This document shows positions 7,674 through 9,872 of a DNA stretch of 9,872 bases, piece by piece; the first letter of the stretch is position 1, and every line of letters starts with the position of its first letter. This DNA is from Oscillospiraceae bacterium. Lineage in GTDB: Bacteria > Bacillota > Clostridia > Oscillospirales > Acutalibacteraceae. The notes under the pieces were generated by a model that saw only the letters and a program-made list of their open reading frames with translations, was not told where the DNA came from and made no database searches. The DNA lies in contig CACXFE010000092.1 in NCBI GenBank assembly GCA_902766855.1, forward strand, positions 1 through 9,872. The letters are read 5' to 3'. Both the position numbers and the translations under genes were made by a program.

Positions 7674-8414
7674 TTGGACGAGGCGTTTGCAAGAACAGGG
7701 CTTTTATTGGGGGAAGGCGCCCTGCAAAAATTGGCGCATTCGCGTGTGGCGGTGTTCGGCCTCGGCGGAGTGGGCGGTTATGTGACCGAGGCGCTTGCGC
7801 GTTCGGGCGTCGGGGCGTTGGATCTGGTCGATCATGATTGTATCAGCCTGACCAATATCAACCGCCAACTTTTCGCAACCAGGCATACGATCGGGCAAAA
7901 GAAGGTGGAAATCGCCAAAGACCGGGTGGAAGCCATCAATCCTGCCTGTACCGTGCGGGTGTATCCGGTTTTTTATCTGCCCGAAACGCGGGATCGGTTT
8001 GATTTTACGCAATATGATTATGTGGTGGACGCCATTGACACCGTAACGGGAAAACTGGATCTGATCGAGAACGCAAAGCAATGCGGTACGCCGGTGATCA
8101 GCGCCATGGGGGCGGGCAATAAAACCGATCCCACCGCTTTTCGCGTGGCGGATCTTTACGATACTTCCGTTTGTCCGTTGGCACGGATCATGCGGCGCGA
8201 GTGTCGCAGGCGCGGGATCGAAAGCCTGAAAGTGGTTTATTCAAAAGAGCCGCCGCTTTGCCGGGAAGAACAGTTCGACAGTGCGGAGGAATTGCCGGCC
8301 GGGCGGCGGGCGTTGCCCGGGTCGGTGGCATTTGTGCCCTCGGTGATGGGGCTGATTCTGGCGGGGGAAGTGGTGAAAGATTTGATCGGCTTTCACCCGC
8401 AAAACAAAGAATAA
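7674..8414 (+). CDS. tcdA: tRNA threonylcarbamoyladenosine dehydratase (TcdA/CsdL, ThiF-HesA-MoeB fold)
   Basis: TcdA activates the carboxylate of t6A37 with ATP and cyclises it to ct6A37 in tRNAs reading ANN codons. The 246-residue product begins at TTG and has the E1-like nucleotide-binding loop GLGGVGG at residues 29-35. D53 and D55 follow in VDHDCIS, then NINRQ at 61-65, the family's ATP-contact segment. The motifs DYVVDAIDTVTGK, ISAMGAGNKTDP and CPLARIMRRECRRRGIE separate TcdA from ThiF and MoeB, which carry a different C-terminal half and, in many cases, zinc cysteines. The C-terminal SVAFVPSVMGLILAGEVVKDL is also family-typical. Length is close to Bacillus YrvM-like proteins. There is no membrane segment, unlike the E. 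coli protein, which has a C-terminal hydrophobic region. It lies 20 bases after the reductase gene and 24 before the yifB start. Assignment to TcdA rather than another ThiF-family member rests on remembered motifs. Confidence 0.92.
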   Translation: MDEAFARTGLLLGEGALQKLAHSRVAVFGLGGVGGYVTEALARSGVGALDLVDHDCISLTNINRQLFATRHTIGQKKVEIAKDRVEAINPACTVRVYPVFYLPETRDRFDFTQYDYVVDAIDTVTGKLDLIENAKQCGTPVISAMGAGNKTDPTAFRVADLYDTSVCPLARIMRRECRRRGIESLKVVYSKEPPLCREEQFDSAEELPAGRRALPGSVAFVPSVMGLILAGEVVKDLIGFHPQNKE

Positions 8415-8423
8415 CAAAATTGA

Positions 8424-8430
8424 GGGAGGA
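8424..8430 (+). promoter_or_regulatory. Shine-Dalgarno deciding the TTG start of yifB
   Basis: GGGAGGA lies eight bases before TTG 8439. The resulting N-terminus, (M)FARLKSVGLFGIESYMIEVE, matches the usual beginning of YifB proteins, so this TTG is preferred over any internal start. Confidence 0.8.
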
Positions 8431-8438
8431 AAACGACC

Positions 8439-9872
8439 TTGTTCGCACGGCTAAAAAGCGTTGGCCTTTTCGGAATAGAATCGTATATGATCGAAGTGGA
8501 AGCGGATGTTTCCACCGGCCTGCCGTCTTTTGATATTGTCGGTTTGCCGGATGCCGCTGTAAAAGAATCGCGTGACCGGGTGCGTGCGGCATTGAAAAAT
8601 TGCGGTTTCCGTTTTCCCGCCGGCAGGATCACCATCAATTTAGCCCCGGCGGATCATAAAAAAGAAGGCTCGATTTACGATCTGCCGATCTTGCTTGCCA
8701 TTTTGCAGGCTTCCGGGCAGATCAAAGCCGATTTGCAAGACAGCGTGTTTATCGGGGAAGTGGCGCTGGATGGGCGTGTGCGCGAGGTGGGCGGTGTGCT
8801 TGCCATTGCGATCACGGCATTGAAAAACGGTGTGCGCCATCTTTTTGTACCGCAAGGCAACGCAAAAGAAGCCGCTGTGATCGAGGGCATCACAGTATAC
8901 GGGATTTCCGGTGTGCAGGAATTGATCGGGCATCTTCGCGGAGAAGCCCTTCTTTCACCGTGTCCGAAAACCGAATTGTCCGATGAATCGGTGGAGAGTT
9001 TGCTGGATTTCAGCGAAGTAAAAGGGCAACTGGCCGCCAAAAAAGCATTGGAGATCGCGGCGGCGGGCGGGCATAATATTTTGCTGATCGGCCCTCCCGG
9101 CGCGGGAAAAAGTATGCTGGCAAAGCGCCTGCCCACCATTTTACCCGAAATGACTTTTGACGAATCGGTTGAAACAACCAAAATTCATTCTATTGCGGGA
9201 GTACTGGATCGGGAACATCCCTTTATCCGTGTCCGCCCGTTCCGTTCACCGCATCATACGGTTTCGGTGGCCGGGATCGCCGGCGGCGGCACGATCCCGC
9301 GCCCGGGAGAAATCTCGCTGGCGCATAACGGCGTGCTGTTTTTGGATGAACTGCCGGAATTCCGGCGGGATGTGATGGAGGCGCTCCGGCAGCCGTTGGA
9401 AGACGGGAAGGTCACGATCTCCCGCGTGGCGGGATCGCTGACATATCCGAGCGTGATCATGTTTGCCGCGGCGATGAATCCTTGCCCGTGCGGCTATTTC
9501 GGTCATCCCACGAAGGCGTGTACCTGCTCCCCGCAGACCGTGAAAAAGTATTTGAATCGCATCTCCGGCCCTATGTTGGATCGGATCGATCTGCATGTGG
9601 AAGTTCCGCCGGTGGAGTACCAGGAATTGAACTCTTCCGAAAAGGCGGAAAGTTCCGCTGTGATCCGGGAGCGTGTCAACCGCGCCCGTCAACTACAAAC
9701 CGAGCGTTACCGCGGAACCGGCATTTCCTGTAATGCGCGCCTGACGCCTGCACTGTTAAAAGAAGTCTGCGTGTTGGAGCCGGCAGCTTCGGATTATCTG
9801 AAACTTTCTTTTGACCGGCTGGGGCTTTCCGCCCGTTCTTATGATCGGATTTTGAAGGTGGCACGCACCGTG
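8439..9872 (+). CDS. yifB: YifB/ComM family Mg-chelatase-like AAA+ ATPase, 3' truncated by window edge
   Basis: The frame starting at TTG 8439 stays open to the last base, giving 478 residues. Family length is about 505-510, so about 30 C-terminal residues are missing. The N-terminal domain (about 1-190, Lon-protease-like ChlI fold) contains GLPSFDIVGLPD, KESRDRVRAAL, INLAPADHKKEG and YDLPILLA. The AAA+ part has Walker A GPPGAGKS at 218-225 and Walker B VLFLDELPEF with D303 and E304. Cysteines C349, C351, C361 and C363 in NPCPCGYFGH...CTC may bind metal. SGPMLDRIDLHVEVP follows, then a C-terminal lid segment. In naturally transformable Gram-negatives the relative ComM is a helicase that promotes branch migration during DNA uptake. 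The role in Bacillota is less clear, and competence should not be assumed. It is the last visible gene of the row; dprA is often its neighbour, but that would be off the window. Confidence 0.95.
   Translation, partial: MFARLKSVGLFGIESYMIEVEADVSTGLPSFDIVGLPDAAVKESRDRVRAALKNCGFRFPAGRITINLAPADHKKEGSIYDLPILLAILQASGQIKADLQDSVFIGEVALDGRVREVGGVLAIAITALKNGVRHLFVPQGNAKEAAVIEGITVYGISGVQELIGHLRGEALLSPCPKTELSDESVESLLDFSEVKGQLAAKKALEIAAAGGHNILLIGPPGAGKSMLAKRLPTILPEMTFDESVETTKIHSIAGVLDREHPFIRVRPFRSPHHTVSVAGIAGGGTIPRPGEISLAHNGVLFLDELPEFRRDVMEALRQPLEDGKVTISRVAGSLTYPSVIMFAAAMNPCPCGYFGHPTKACTCSPQTVKKYLNRISGPMLDRIDLHVEVPPVEYQELNSSEKAESSAVIRERVNRARQLQTERYRGTGISCNARLTPALLKEVCVLEPAASDYLKLSFDRLGLSARSYDRILKVARTV

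Overview
The window looks like chromosomal DNA from a Gram-positive bacterium of the Bacillota, most likely a clostridial lineage. The diagnostic gene is a PolC-type replicative polymerase (N-terminal domain, OB fold, PHP, zinc module, C-terminal clamp peptide). The gene order dxr-rseP-ispG-polC is, from general knowledge, a familiar clostridial arrangement. GC content looks moderate, roughly in the low to mid fifties by eye. Two ferredoxin-dependent or Fe-S proteins (IspG and a ferredoxin-tailed aldo/keto reductase) fit an anaerobic lifestyle. No mobile elements, RNA genes, CRISPR arrays or phage genes are visible.

Layout: seven genes lie head to tail on the plus strand and fill nearly every base. 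They are the 3' part of dxr (1-537), rseP (544-1602), ispG (1605-2666), polC (2684-6517), an aldo/keto reductase with a C-terminal 2x[4Fe-4S] domain (6529-7653), tcdA (7674-8414) and a yifB/comM-type AAA+ gene that runs off the right edge (8439-9872). The gaps are about 2 to 24 bases and carry only ribosome binding sites. There is no room for a promoter or terminator, so the whole stretch reads like one long transcription unit, or a chain of coupled genes with any promoter inside coding sequence.

Functionally, dxr and ispG are two steps of the MEP isoprenoid pathway. rseP is an intramembrane protease usually found in this envelope/isoprenoid neighbourhood. polC is the essential replicase. The last three genes (redox enzyme, tRNA t6A cyclisation, YifB ATPase) are not obviously linked to the first four or to one another. 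They sit where rimP-nusA often follow polC in related bacteria.

The most notable observation is in polC. The protein is about 1277 residues rather than the usual roughly 1430-1440. The missing part corresponds to the DnaQ-like 3'-5' proofreading exonuclease normally inserted in the PHP domain; a linker of about 17 residues stands in its place. At the same time, all nine expected PHP metal ligands can be found. This suggests a replicase that has lost its classical proofreader and may rely on the PHP domain, on a separate exonuclease, or on neither.
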